In this document: one piece after another, positions 1-8,102 of the stretch
Numbering within the stretch: position 1 is the first letter of the stretch
Layout of the letters: the number at the start of each line of letters is the position of its first letter
DNA from: Rothia santali
GTDB lineage: Bacteria; Actinomycetota; Actinomycetes; Actinomycetales; Micrococcaceae
Reading direction: 5' to 3'
DNA length: 64,000 nt
NCBI RefSeq assembly: GCF_024199905.1
Contig: NZ_JANAFB010000001.1
Coordinates: 156,632 to 220,631, forward strand
The notes under the pieces: model-generated
What the model was told of the DNA's origin: nothing
The model's input: the letters and a program-made list of their open reading frames with translations, nothing else
Databases searched by the model: none
Translations under genes and position numbers: made by a program

Positions 1-1
1 T

Positions 2-21
2 CCCGGTCCGCCGGGACCGGG
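2..21 (-). terminator. Hairpin downstream of rbpA
   Basis: An 8-bp perfect stem (CCCGGTCC / GGACCGGG) with a 4-nt loop lies 12 nt past the rbpA stop. The window edge hides any U-tract, so it is called on position and stem only. Confidence 0.5.
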
Positions 22-32
22 TGCCGCGAGAC

Positions 33-368
33 CTACAGCGCGTGCCGCTCCCGGTAGAACTCCAGGCGCTTCTGGAGGGTCTCCTCGAGCTCCTCCATGC
101 TGCGGCGCTCCAGGAGCATGTCCCAGTGCGTGCGAATGGGCTTCTCGTTGCTCTCCTGCGGCCCGGAGCCGTCGACCAGGAGGGCCTCCTTGCCGGACTT
201 CGCGGTCCACGACGCCGGAATCTCGGCCTCGGCGGCGAAGGTCACGAAGACCCGCTCGCCGTCGGAGGTGCGGTACTCGACCCGCTGGCGGGCGGCGGGC
301 TCGACGCCGGCCTCGGTCTCCATGGACTGCGAACCCAGGCGCATGCCGCGCAGGCTGCGATCACTCAT
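33..368 (-). CDS. rbpA: RNA polymerase-binding protein RbpA
   Basis: RbpA is an actinobacterial transcription factor that binds RNA polymerase together with the principal sigma factor and stabilises the open promoter complex. The 111-residue length is usual for the family. The C-terminal sigma-interaction domain is well preserved, with THWDMLLERRS at residues 80-90 followed by the acidic/basic helix EELEETLQKRLEF. The N-terminal core (residues 1-60) carries the family pattern SDRSLRGMRLGSQS and YRTSDGERVFVTFA. There are no cysteines, so this is the zinc-free form, as in mycobacteria. A hairpin follows the stop at 2-21. The 150 bp upstream separate it from the SPFH gene on the same strand. Confidence 0.95.
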   Translation of the reverse strand: MSDRSLRGMRLGSQSMETEAGVEPAARQRVEYRTSDGERVFVTFAAEAEIPASWTAKSGKEALLVDGSGPQESNEKPIRTHWDMLLERRSMEELEETLQKRLEFYRERHAL

Positions 369-453
369 CTATGCTGTCATCCCTTCCAATGGACGCGGTC
401 TATCTGCGGATTCAACGCCCGCTCGCGCCCGGTTATTCCCGATTCTCCCACAC

Positions 454-482
454 CCCCGCCCGCGGCCGGGGCCCGGGCGGGG
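454..482 (-). terminator. Hairpin after the SPFH gene
   Basis: A 9-bp GC stem (CCCCGCCCG at 454-462, CGGGCGGGG at 474-482) lies 38 nt past the SPFH stop on the minus strand. There is no clear U-run, so it is only a likely terminator. Confidence 0.45.
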
Positions 483-491
483 GAGCGGAAG

Positions 492-529
492 GCGGGTCGA
501 TCAGCGGGAGGCGGGTCGATCAGCGGGAG
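492..529. repeat. 19-bp tandem duplication over a stop codon
   Basis: GCGGGTCGATCAGCGGGAG occurs twice in direct tandem (492-510 and 511-529). The second copy contains the TGA stop of the SPFH gene (520-522), so the first carries a duplicated stop. Confidence 0.9.
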
Positions 530-1794
530 GCCTCCGGCCCGGCGTCGGGCTGGTTCCCGTCGGCCGGCGGGGCGGCGTCGTCGGGGGACTGGCTGCGCTT
601 CATCGTCTCGGACTTCTCCGCGATCTTGTCCTCCACAGCGGCTTTCCGCTCGTCGCGCCGCTCGGAGCGGGCGTCGGCGACGGGCTCCTCGCGGGGCTCG
701 ACCTCCAGCGGCGCGTCCGGGTCGATGCTCGAGGCCGGCATCTCGAAGTCGTCGGGGTCCACCATGGTCCGGTTGGGATCGGCCTTGAGGTCCTCCTCGG
801 TGATCCGCAGCTCGGGGGAGTCCACGATGGAGTCCTCCGGAGTGGCCGATTCCTCGGCCGCCTCCTCCTCGTCCGCGCCGCCTGCGAAGGGGTTGAGCGG
901 GTCGATGGACGAGGAGCCGCCGTCGCCGAAGACCTTGCCGATGCCGCGCAGCGCGTCGCCCAGCTCGGTCGGGACGAACCACAGCTTGTTGGCGCTGCCC
1001 TCCGCGAGCTTGGGCAGGGTCTGCAGGTACTGGTAGCTCAGCAGCTTCTGCGAGGGGTTGGCGCGGTGGATCGCGGTGAACACCTTGTGCACGGCCTGGG
1101 CCTCGCCGTCGGCGCGCAGGATCGCGGCCTTCGCGTCGCCCTCGGCGGAGAGGATGGCGGCCTGGCGCTCACCCTCGGCGGTGAGGATCTGCGACTGCTT
1201 CTGGCCCTCGGCGGTCAGGATCGCCGCGCGGCGGTCCCGCTCGGCGCGCATCTGCTTCTCCATCGAGTCCTGGATGGACATCGGCGGCTTGATCTCCTTG
1301 ATGTCCACGCGGGACACGCGCAGGCCCCAGCGGCCGGTCGTGCTGTCCAGCACCCCGCGCAGCTCGGCGTTGATCTGATCGCGCGAGGTCAGCGTCTCCT
1401 CGAGGTTCAGGCCGCCGACGACGTTGCGCAGCGTCGCGCTGGTCAGCTCGTCCACCGCGTGGATGTAGTTGGTGATCTCGTAGGTCGCGGCCTGCGAGTT
1501 GGTGACCTGGAAGTAGACGACGGTGTCGATCCCGACCACCAGGTTGTCCTCGGTGATGACCGACTGCGAGGGGAACGAGACGACCTGCTCGCGCAGGTCG
1601 ATCAGCGGCAGCACCCGGTCGATGAAGGGCACCGTGAAGTGGAGCCCGGGGTTGAGCGTCGCGTGGTACTTGCCGAGGCGCTCCACGATGCCCGCGCGCG
1701 CCTGCGGGATGATGCGCACGGCCTTGAACAGCACGATCGCGACGAAGATGATCAGCAGGGCCAACAGCACGATCAGTGCGATGGATCCTCCCAT
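520..1794 (-). CDS. SPFH/Band 7 (stomatin-like) membrane protein
   Basis: A prohibitin/stomatin-type membrane-microdomain scaffold of 424 residues. It begins with one hydrophobic segment (about residues 5-24), followed by the SPFH/PHB domain (about 27-190; ARAGIVERLGKYHATLNPGL and VVGIDTVVYFQVTNSQAATYEI are typical). A charged coiled-coil region then carries repeated ILTAEG/ILSAEG/ILRADG heptad-like units (about 200-245). The C-terminal 110 residues are acidic and low in complexity, and are not part of the family core. The gene lies downstream of an NfeD-like gene on the same strand (gap about 35 bp), the classic NfeD-SPFH pairing, and the two products probably act together in the membrane. 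The exact cargo or substrate cannot be inferred. Confidence 0.93.
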   Translation of the reverse strand: MGGSIALIVLLALLIIFVAIVLFKAVRIIPQARAGIVERLGKYHATLNPGLHFTVPFIDRVLPLIDLREQVVSFPSQSVITEDNLVVGIDTVVYFQVTNSQAATYEITNYIHAVDELTSATLRNVVGGLNLEETLTSRDQINAELRGVLDSTTGRWGLRVSRVDIKEIKPPMSIQDSMEKQMRAERDRRAAILTAEGQKQSQILTAEGERQAAILSAEGDAKAAILRADGEAQAVHKVFTAIHRANPSQKLLSYQYLQTLPKLAEGSANKLWFVPTELGDALRGIGKVFGDGGSSSIDPLNPFAGGADEEEAAEESATPEDSIVDSPELRITEEDLKADPNRTMVDPDDFEMPASSIDPDAPLEVEPREEPVADARSERRDERKAAVEDKIAEKSETMKRSQSPDDAAPPADGNQPDAGPEASR

Positions 1795-1829
1795 GGGTTC
1801 CTCCTAGGGTGGCGGTGAGTGGGGCAGGT

Positions 1830-2276
1830 TCAGGGGGTGGCCGGGGCGACGACGGCGGTCGCGCCGTCGATCCGCACCACGCGGGCGAGCGAGCCCGCGG
1901 GCAGGACGACGTCGCCGTCGAGCCGCGCGGACCAGGTGTCGCCCTCGAGGCGCACCAAGCCCTGGCGGGCGGTCACGGTCTCCAGGACCTCGACGCGGGC
2001 GCCGATCAGCGCCTCCACGTTGTTGCGGGTGAGCGGGTCATCGGGTGTCAGCCGCCGCATGAGCGAGGGCCGCACGAGGATGATGAGCAGCAGCGACGCC
2101 ACCGCGAACGCCAGCACCTGGATGACCCAGTTGCCGGTGAAGAACGAGGCGACCCCGGCGACGACCGCGCCGCCGGCCATCATGAGGCAGAAGAACTGCA
2201 GCGAGAACATCTCGATCAGCCCCAGCACCAGGACGGCGATCAGCCAGATCGCCCACGGGTTTGCGAGGAACCACAC
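1830..2276 (-). CDS. NfeD-family membrane protein
   Basis: A short NfeD-like protein (148 residues) with two or three membrane segments at the N-terminus (WAIWLIAVLVLGLIEM; FFCLMMAGGAVVAGVASFF; VIQVLAFAVASLLLIILV). A C-terminal OB-fold beta-barrel follows (about residues 85-148: VEALIGARVEVLETV, GLVRLEGDTWSARL, LARVVRIDGATAVV). The start is taken as GTG at 2276 because AAAGGA lies 12 nt upstream and the preceding codons do not look like protein. It lacks the ClpP-like protease domain of long NfeD proteins. Partner: the SPFH protein directly downstream. Confidence 0.88.
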   Translation of the reverse strand: MWFLANPWAIWLIAVLVLGLIEMFSLQFFCLMMAGGAVVAGVASFFTGNWVIQVLAFAVASLLLIILVRPSLMRRLTPDDPLTRNNVEALIGARVEVLETVTARQGLVRLEGDTWSARLDGDVVLPAGSLARVVRIDGATAVVAPATP

Positions 2277-2453
2277 GGTTCGTCCACGTCCTTTCAGGTT
2301 GTGCTTCCTTCCATGGTGCCCGCCCGGGACCCCGGTTGCCAGCACCGTGTCTCGCGACGACGCCGCCCGGGCGGGCGAACCCTCCCGGACGGCGTCGTGC
2401 CTCGTGGGCCCGAGGATGCGGACGACGCCGTGCGCGCGCCGCCCGAGCGGGCC

Positions 2454-3824
2454 TCACACCTGGATGATGCCCATCAGCACCGCGCAGAGCAGCAGCACGA
2501 TGCTGAAACCCCACATGATGAGGAAGGAGTACCGGATGTGCTGGCCGATGTTGGCCTCGGCCAGGCCCAGCGCGAGCCACATCGCGGGCGCGAACGGGCT
2601 GACGAAGGTCCCGATGATGTTGCCGACGATCAGCGCGTAGGCGGTCGAGGCGGTGTCCACCCCGAACCCTCCGGCCGTGGCGTCCACGAGCGGCAGCACC
2701 GAGAAGTAGTAGGCGTCGGTGCTGGTCAGCATGTCCATGGGCACGCCCAGGAAGCCCACCACGAGGTGCAGGTACTGGCCGAGCCCCTCCGGGATGACCT
2801 CCAGCAGCGACAGCGCGACCGACTCCAGCATGCCCGAGTCGTTGAGCACGCCGAGGAACACCGCGGCGGCGATGATCACTGCGGCCATCATGAGCGCGTT
2901 GGGCGCGTGCGCCTTGACCCGCTCCATCTGCTTCTTGGCGTTGCCAAAGTTCAGCGGCAGCGCGATGGCGACGCCGATGACGAACGCGAGCTCCGGGGGC
3001 AGGATGTCGGCCAGCATCGTGGCCACCACGGCCAGTGCCAGCACCACGTTGAGCCAGTAGACGACCCGGCCGCCATTGAGGTCGCGCTTGAGGTGGGCCC
3101 GGTCCTCGACCTGGCGCTGGCTGAAGTCGTCGGCGATGGTGCGGATGTCGACGTCGCCCACCGGCTGCAGGCGACCGGCGGCGACCCCCACGCGGATCCG
3201 GCGCGTCTCCCGCACCCCGAGGGCCGCGGCGAGCAGGATCAGCAGCCCCAGGCCGATGCCCTGCAGCGGGATGAGCGGCTGGTACAGCTGGATGGGCTCG
3301 GTGCCGGTCGCGGCGGCCGCGCGGATCAGCGGGCCGCCCCACGGGACCATGTTCATGATCGAGGCGCTCAGGCAGATCAGCAGGAGCAGCAGGTAGCGGC
3401 TCATGTTCAGCGCCCGGTACAGGGGGAGCAGCGCGGGCACGGTCAGCAGGAACGTGGTGGCGCCGGCGCCGTCCAGGTGGGCGATCGCGCCGATCAGGAC
3501 GGTGCCCACCGTGACGAGGATCACCCGGCCGCGGGTCAGCAGGATCAGGCCCCGGATGACCGGGTCGAACAGTCCGGCGTCGGAGAGGATCCCGAAGAAG
3601 ATGATGGCGAAGATGAACATCACCACCACGCTTATGACGGACGCGAGGCCCGAGGAGAAGAAGTCGCCGACGTCGCCCGGCCCGAAGCCGACGACGAGGG
3701 CGCCCGTGATGGGGATCAGGACCATGGCGACGACCGGGGACACGCGGCCCCAGATCAGCAGCCCGACCGTGACGACGATGATCCCGAGGCCGGCTATCGT
3801 CAGCATCGTTGATGGTTCGCTCAT
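2454..3824 (-). CDS. CitMHS-family citrate/divalent metal:H+ symporter
   Basis: A 456-residue inner-membrane carrier of the CitMHS family, whose members import citrate complexed with Mg2+ or related divalent ions in symport with protons. About 12 hydrophobic segments are visible. Family-like stretches include HLDGAGATTFLLTVPALLPL, NMVPWGGPLIRAAAATGTEP, GVPMDMLTSTDAYYFSVLPL and GTFVSPFAPAMWLALGLAEA. The ATG at 3824 (MSEPSTMLTIAGL) is chosen because AGAAAGG lies upstream and the upstream reading frame is not membrane-protein-like. It is single and monocistronic. A 524-bp gap with inverted repeats precedes it, so regulation from that gap is likely. The ion specificity is inferred from the family only. 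Confidence 0.9.
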   Translation of the reverse strand: MSEPSTMLTIAGLGIIVVTVGLLIWGRVSPVVAMVLIPITGALVVGFGPGDVGDFFSSGLASVISVVVMFIFAIIFFGILSDAGLFDPVIRGLILLTRGRVILVTVGTVLIGAIAHLDGAGATTFLLTVPALLPLYRALNMSRYLLLLLICLSASIMNMVPWGGPLIRAAAATGTEPIQLYQPLIPLQGIGLGLLILLAAALGVRETRRIRVGVAAGRLQPVGDVDIRTIADDFSQRQVEDRAHLKRDLNGGRVVYWLNVVLALAVVATMLADILPPELAFVIGVAIALPLNFGNAKKQMERVKAHAPNALMMAAVIIAAAVFLGVLNDSGMLESVALSLLEVIPEGLGQYLHLVVGFLGVPMDMLTSTDAYYFSVLPLVDATAGGFGVDTASTAYALIVGNIIGTFVSPFAPAMWLALGLAEANIGQHIRYSFLIMWGFSIVLLLCAVLMGIIQV

Positions 3825-3946
3825 GTGCTCGGTGGAGACCTTTCTGGGGTGCGAGGCGAAGGTCCGCCGAACCCGTCGGTTCTCCGTCGAGGCGCGATCG
3901 TCCGGCGGATCGCAGCCGGGCCCACGGCTGCGACGAGAGGTTGGCC

Positions 3947-3972
3947 GGGCGGGTTCGACGTCGAGCCCGCCC
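3947..3972. repeat. 26-nt near-perfect palindrome
   Basis: GGGCGGG...CCCGCCC flanks a TTCGACGTCGA core. All 13 arm pairs match except one T/G position. It lies in the 524-bp region (3825-4348) between the start of the CitMHS gene and the start of the MFS gene, a region with no convincing gene. Confidence 0.7.
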
Positions 3973-4077
3973 GCGGGCCCCCCAAAGGTTCCCAGCGCGG
4001 TGTGGCGTGTGTCAAAGTGAGCGCCCGCGTGAGGCGACATGGAGCCTCCGCTACGGCCCGTCCCAATAAGCCGATAA

Positions 4078-4097
4078 TCTACATTATGTAAAGTAGA
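4078..4097. promoter_or_regulatory. AT-rich operator-like inverted repeat
   Basis: TCTACATTATGTAAAGTAGA is a 20-nt imperfect inverted repeat (outer arms TCTAC/GTAGA perfect). It is an AT-rich island in very GC-rich DNA between divergent CitMHS and MFS genes. On the minus strand it contains -10-like CATAAT/TAGATT. It is a candidate operator/promoter; the regulator is unknown. Confidence 0.45.
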
Positions 4098-4348
4098 CCG
4101 TCCGCGCGATCCCCCGCGCGGCATGCGCCACGTCCTCGGACCCGTGCCATGTGCTCCTGCCGCGCGACCCCCGTCCTCCGAGGCCGCTCACCCGGCCGGC
4201 GTCGTGCGCGAGAGTTATCCACAGGCCGCGCGAGATCCCACGGGTGCGCCCGCGCGCCGGCCCGTCCGGCTCCGCCGCGTGCAGGAATGCGCCCCGAACC
4301 CGTTCCGACCTGCGCCGATGAGCTTTCCACGGGACGCGGCGTGCCACG

Positions 4349-5563
4349 ATGGTCACCGTGCCGTCATCCCGTGATCCGCGTTACCTCGACGCGCTGAGGC
4401 TTCCCGGCGCGGCGCCGACCCTGGGCGCCGCGCTGACGGGGCGCGCCGCCTACGCGATGGACGTGCTGCCGATGCTCTACGCCGTCTCGGCCGCCACGGG
4501 GTCGATCGGCTCGGCCGGCCTCGCGGTGGCGGCCTACGGCGCGACGGCCGGCGTCCTGGCGCCGGTGAGGGCCCGGCTGATCGACCGGCACGGCGCCCGT
4601 CCCGTGCTGGCGGTGCTCACGGTGCTGTTCGGCCTGTCCATCGCGGGGCTCGCGGCGGGCAGCGCGTGGGGGGCCTCCGGCGTCGTGCTGATCCTGCTGG
4701 CGGCGGTGATCGGGGCCTGCGCGCCGCCGCTGGGACCGACGATGCGGGTGGCCTGGGGCCGCCTGGCCCCCGACCGGGAGCTGCTGCGGCGCGGGCTGAG
4801 CCTCGACGCCGTGTGCGAGGAGCTGCTGTTCCTCGCCGGGCCCGCGCTCGGCGGCCTCGCGCTGGCGGTCCTCCCGCCCGAGGCGGTGCTGCTGGGGCTC
4901 GCGGGCCTCGCGATGCTCGGCGGACTGGGGTTCGCGGCGACGCCGGTGGTCGGGCGCCTGGGTCCCGCCGCGGCCGGCGCCTCGGCCGTCGCGAGGCCCC
5001 GATCGGTCCTGCGCGAGCCGGGCTTCGTCCGCCTCCTGGTGCCGGTCCTGGTCGCCGGCGGGGTCTCCGGGGCGCTGACCGTCATGGTGCCGCTCCAGCT
5101 GGCCGACTCCGGGGGTGCGGGCGCGGCCGGCGTCGTGCTCGCGCTGTTCGGGGTCGGCAGCGCGCTGGGCGGCCTGGCCTACGGCGCGATCCGGCTCCCC
5201 GGGGGGCCGTTCCGCCAGCTGACGGTCTCCGCGGCGCTGCTCGTGGCGCTGAGCGCGCCGATGGGGCTGGTCGCGGGTCCGGTGGCCGCGGGCGCCCTCT
5301 TGGCGGCGGCCGGGCTGTTCTTCGCCCCGGTGCTGGTGGCCGCGTACCTGGCGGCGCACGACGCCGGTGGGGCGGGCCGGGAGAACTCGGCCTCGACCTG
5401 GGTCAACACCGCCCACAACCTCGGCTCCTCGGCGGCGACGGCGGCGGCCGGGGTGCTCGCGGAGTCCCTCGGCGGACCGGCCGCGATGGCCTGCGTGACC
5501 GGGGTGGCGCTGGCGCTGCTGGTGGCCGCGGCGGCACGGAGCGGGCGCGCCCGCTCTGAGTGA
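4349..5563 (+). CDS. MFS transporter
   Basis: A 404-residue major facilitator superfamily protein with 12 hydrophobic segments, rich in Ala/Gly/Leu. The MFS loop 2-3 signature appears as VRARLIDRHGARPVL (about residues 73-87), and a conserved gly-rich TM5 (ELLFLAGPALGGLALAV) is visible. ENSASTWVNTAHNLGSSAATAAAG in TM11 is typical of drug-efflux-like MFS carriers. No specific substrate can be deduced. No strong ribosome site precedes the ATG at 4349, so GTG at 4358 is an alternative start. Transcribed divergently from the CitMHS gene. Confidence 0.88.
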   Translation: MVTVPSSRDPRYLDALRLPGAAPTLGAALTGRAAYAMDVLPMLYAVSAATGSIGSAGLAVAAYGATAGVLAPVRARLIDRHGARPVLAVLTVLFGLSIAGLAAGSAWGASGVVLILLAAVIGACAPPLGPTMRVAWGRLAPDRELLRRGLSLDAVCEELLFLAGPALGGLALAVLPPEAVLLGLAGLAMLGGLGFAATPVVGRLGPAAAGASAVARPRSVLREPGFVRLLVPVLVAGGVSGALTVMVPLQLADSGGAGAAGVVLALFGVGSALGGLAYGAIRLPGGPFRQLTVSAALLVALSAPMGLVAGPVAAGALLAAAGLFFAPVLVAAYLAAHDAGGAGRENSASTWVNTAHNLGSSAATAAAGVLAESLGGPAAMACVTGVALALLVAAAARSGRARSE

Positions 5564-5589
5564 CCCGGGATCAGCCGCGCCCGTCCGCG

Positions 5590-5604
5590 CCGTGAGGTAG
5601 CGTG
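5590..5604 (+). promoter_or_regulatory. Candidate extended -10 promoter of the DUF1345 gene
   Basis: CGTGAGGTAGCGTGA contains a TAGCGT -10-like hexamer 47 nt before the gene start. The identical 15-mer occurs at 41866-41880, 44 nt before the LysE gene, which supports a promoter role. No good -35 is seen. Confidence 0.4.
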
Positions 5605-5650
5605 AGCGAAACGCCGCCCGGGCGGCCCGGCCGATGCGAGGTGCACCCGA

Positions 5651-6292
5651 ATGCCCGTCAGCTTCCTCTCCCGCGCCGTCGTCAGGGGCCTCGGCTCGCT
5701 CGTCGCCGGGCTGACGGCCGGGGCCGCGCTCCTGGCCGTGACCCTGCTCCCCCACATCGCGCTGCTCACGGCGATCTCGGTCGCGGCCGCGCTGTTCGCG
5801 GTGACCGGGCTCGCCGTGCTGTGGCCCATGGACGCCGACCGCACCCGCGACTTCGCCTACCGCGAGGACTTCAAGCCCTTCGTGGACGAGGTCATCGTCG
5901 TCGTCGCGACCCTGGGCGGGCTGGCCGGCATCCTGGTGGTGCTGGTGCTCGGGAACCAGGGGTCGGACGACGGCGCGGCCATCCTGGCGCTGCTGGCCGC
6001 CTTCGGCACGTGGGCCTGCCTCCACACGATGTATGCCGCGCGGTACGCCTACATCTACTACCGGGACCCGTCGCGGAAGGTCATCGACTTCAACACCGAC
6101 GAGCCGCCCACCTACCAGGACTTCTTCTACTTCAGCTTCGCCGTGGGAATGACCTACGGGATCACGGACACCGCCGTGTCGGACCGTGAGGTCAGGGTGA
6201 TCGTGCTGCGGCACAGCATCATCTCGTACGTGTTCGGGGCGGCGATCATCGCCACGGCGATCAACCTCGTGGTGGACGCCATCTCGATCTAG
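5651..6292 (+). CDS. DUF1345 family integral membrane protein
   Basis: A 213-residue protein with five probable membrane segments. The diagnostic DUF1345 block lies in the C-terminal half: PTYQDFFYFSFAVGMTYGIT (about residues 155-174), DTAVSDREVRVIVLRHSII and the closing FGAAIIATAINLVVDAI helix. The function of the family is unknown. The gene stands alone, with a hairpin terminator at 6320-6345 shared with the convergent MFS gene. Confidence 0.9.
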   Translation: MPVSFLSRAVVRGLGSLVAGLTAGAALLAVTLLPHIALLTAISVAAALFAVTGLAVLWPMDADRTRDFAYREDFKPFVDEVIVVVATLGGLAGILVVLVLGNQGSDDGAAILALLAAFGTWACLHTMYAARYAYIYYRDPSRKVIDFNTDEPPTYQDFFYFSFAVGMTYGITDTAVSDREVRVIVLRHSIISYVFGAAIIATAINLVVDAISI

Positions 6293-6319
6293 GCCCCCGG
6301 CCGGGCCGCTCCCCGTGGG

Positions 6320-6345
6320 CCGACGCCGCGAGTCCGCCGCGTCGG
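6320..6345. terminator. Bidirectional terminator hairpin
   Basis: CCGACGC/GCGTCGG (7 bp), one C-C mismatch, then 3 further pairs around an AGTC loop. It is placed between the ends of two convergent genes (6292 and 6418). Confidence 0.6.
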
Positions 6346-6417
6346 CTCACGATCCTCCCGGCGCCGCCTCGTCCGGCGCGGCCCCGTCCGGCGCGGCCCC
6401 GCTCGCACCGGATCCGC

Positions 6418-7779
6418 TCACGGCCGCCGCGTATGCCGGTCGAGGTCCCGCTGCGCCTTGGGCCGCTCGATCAGGATCATGACCATGCCCAGCAGCCACA
6501 GCGGGAACTGCAGCGCCATGGCGACCTTGAAGGAGCCCAGGTCGTAGGTCTCGGGCGTCCCGCTGCCCTGGAGGTCCAGCGCGACGCCGATCAGCAGGAT
6601 CGCCACCAGCGCGGCCGTGAAGCCGCCCATGTTGGCCAGGCCCGTCGCGATGCCCAGCTGCCGCGCCGGCGCGTGGGAGCGCACGACGTCGAACGCGATC
6701 ATCGACAGCGGGATCCCGGCCCCCATCACGACCGCGACCACGCCCGCGACCCACACCGGCGCCGCACCCGGCCACGCCAGCAGCACCGCCCAGGACCCGA
6801 GCATCACGACGACGCCGTAGAAGGCCATCCGCACCCGGTGGCGGGCGAAGCGCGAGAGGATCGGCCCGAACAGCACGGCCGTGACCATCGAGGAGATGAC
6901 CGCGGCGTTGAGCACCCCGGCCGCCGCGGCGAACGGGTAGCCGAGCCCGCCGGTGAGGAACGGCGTCCCCCACAGCAGGAGGAAGCTGTCCGCGGAGAAC
7001 ATCGTGGCGAAGTGGATCCAGAAGGCCAGCCGGATCCCCGGCCGCCGGGCCAGGGACCGTAGGGCCGGCAGCACGCCGCTCGAGCCGGGCCCGACGACGG
7101 GCAGCACCTCGGTGATGATCAGCATCCCGGTCTCCACCGACTCGGGCGCCGCGGCCGGCCGCGCGACCCGGTTCCGGCCGGTGAGACGCTCGAGCAGGGT
7201 CCCGACGCCGGGCCCGTCGCGCAGCAGCAGCGCCACCAGCACCATGACGACGGCGCCGAAGCCGGCCAGCGCCGCGAACCCGGCGAACCAGCCGGCGGCC
7301 CCGACCAGCGCGGCGAGCGGCGCGATGGCCAGCAGCTGCCCGACCTGCCCCACCAGCCCGGTCGCCTGGTTGACCACCGGCGTCTGGCGCCGGGTGAACC
7401 ACTCGGCCACGAGCCTAACGAGCGAGGTGAAGATGCACGCGTCGCCCGCGCCCATGACCACGCGCGCGGCGATCGCGACCGGGATGGACTCGGTCGCGCC
7501 CAGGGCGAGCTGCCCCAGCGACATCGCGGCCAGCCCCGTGGCCACGACCCACGAGACCCCGAAGCGGTCGAGGCCGATGCCGACGGGGATCTGGCACCCG
7601 GCGTACACCACGAGCTGCAGCACCACGAAGGTGGACAGCGTCGTGGCCTCGGCCGAGAAGTGCTCCTGGGCCACGGGCCCCAGCGCGGAGAACGAGCTGC
7701 GGTTCACGACCGCGATCAGGTAGGCGCACAGGCCGACGGACCAGATGATCCACTTGAGCTTCGAATTTCGTGTCGTCAC
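6418..7779 (-). CDS. MFS transporter
   Basis: A 453-residue, 12-TM major facilitator protein. It opens with LKWIIWSVGLCAYLIAVVNRSSFS, carries GLDRFGVSWVVATG in loop 2-3 (about residues 68-81) and RVVMGAGDACIFTSLVRLVA in TM4. This resembles anion:cation-symporter or sugar-acid type MFS proteins, but the substrate is not determinable. The GTG start at 7779 is preceded by TAGAGT with 6 nt between (7786-7791), the layout of a leaderless transcript. The 5' flank holds a 17-bp tandem repeat. Confidence 0.87.
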   Translation of the reverse strand: MTTRNSKLKWIIWSVGLCAYLIAVVNRSSFSALGPVAQEHFSAEATTLSTFVVLQLVVYAGCQIPVGIGLDRFGVSWVVATGLAAMSLGQLALGATESIPVAIAARVVMGAGDACIFTSLVRLVAEWFTRRQTPVVNQATGLVGQVGQLLAIAPLAALVGAAGWFAGFAALAGFGAVVMVLVALLLRDGPGVGTLLERLTGRNRVARPAAAPESVETGMLIITEVLPVVGPGSSGVLPALRSLARRPGIRLAFWIHFATMFSADSFLLLWGTPFLTGGLGYPFAAAAGVLNAAVISSMVTAVLFGPILSRFARHRVRMAFYGVVVMLGSWAVLLAWPGAAPVWVAGVVAVVMGAGIPLSMIAFDVVRSHAPARQLGIATGLANMGGFTAALVAILLIGVALDLQGSGTPETYDLGSFKVAMALQFPLWLLGMVMILIERPKAQRDLDRHTRRP

Positions 7780-7785
7780 CGTCCG

Positions 7786-7791
7786 ACTCTA
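7786..7791 (-). promoter_or_regulatory. -10 box TAGAGT of the MFS gene (leaderless layout)
   Basis: TAGAGT ends 6 nt before the GTG start codon, so transcription would begin at or next to the start codon. Confidence 0.45.
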
Positions 7792-7820
7792 TCCGCCGCC
7801 GCAACTCGGCGCTCGCGCCG

Positions 7821-7871
7821 GCGTCGCACCCGGTACGGCATCGCACCAGATGCGGCGTCGCACCCGGTACG
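7821..7871. repeat. 17-bp tandem repeat, 3 copies
   Basis: GCGTCGCACCCGGTACG at 7821-7837 and 7855-7871 (identical) encloses the diverged copy GCATCGCACCAGATGCG at 7838-7854. It lies in the 320-bp gap between the divergent MFS and antitoxin genes. Confidence 0.9.
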
Positions 7872-8021
7872 GCGCCCGACGTCGCGCTCCCCCGCCGGTG
7901 CGACCTCACCGTCTGCGGCACCCACCTCCCGCGCGTTCGCCGGTCTGGCCCGCACTCTGGCGCGGCACGAACGTTCACCCGCCCATCCGACGTCCCGAAA
8001 CCCACCGCCGAGTCCCAAACG

Positions 8022-8051
8022 TTGACGGGCATTGACGCCCGGTGCGAAGAT
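8022..8051 (+). promoter_or_regulatory. Candidate promoter of the toxin-antitoxin operon
   Basis: TTGACG (8022-8027), 18-nt spacer, GAAGAT (8046-8051). A second TTGACG sits 10 bp later at 8032-8037. It is 52 nt before the antitoxin ATG. Confidence 0.4.
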
Positions 8052-8102
8052 GGAGGCATCACCGCACGACCCACGACCCACGACCATTGGACGGGAGCAG
8101 CG

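Noticed and set aside
97..1818. Long open frames opposite the SPFH, NfeD and CitMHS genes (and similar ones opposite leuA, LCP and era)
   Set aside because: At this GC content stops are rare in antisense frames. Their composition is Arg/Gly/Val/His-rich without family motifs, while the opposite strand carries complete recognisable proteins.
2277..2345. N-terminal extension of the NfeD protein to ATG 2345
   Set aside because: The extra 23 residues (Gly/His/Arg-rich) are not family-like, and AAAGGA supports GTG 2276.
3825..4124. N-terminal extension of the CitMHS carrier
   Set aside because: The frame is open upstream of ATG 3824 but has no membrane-protein character and crosses two inverted repeats. 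AGAAAGG supports the later start.
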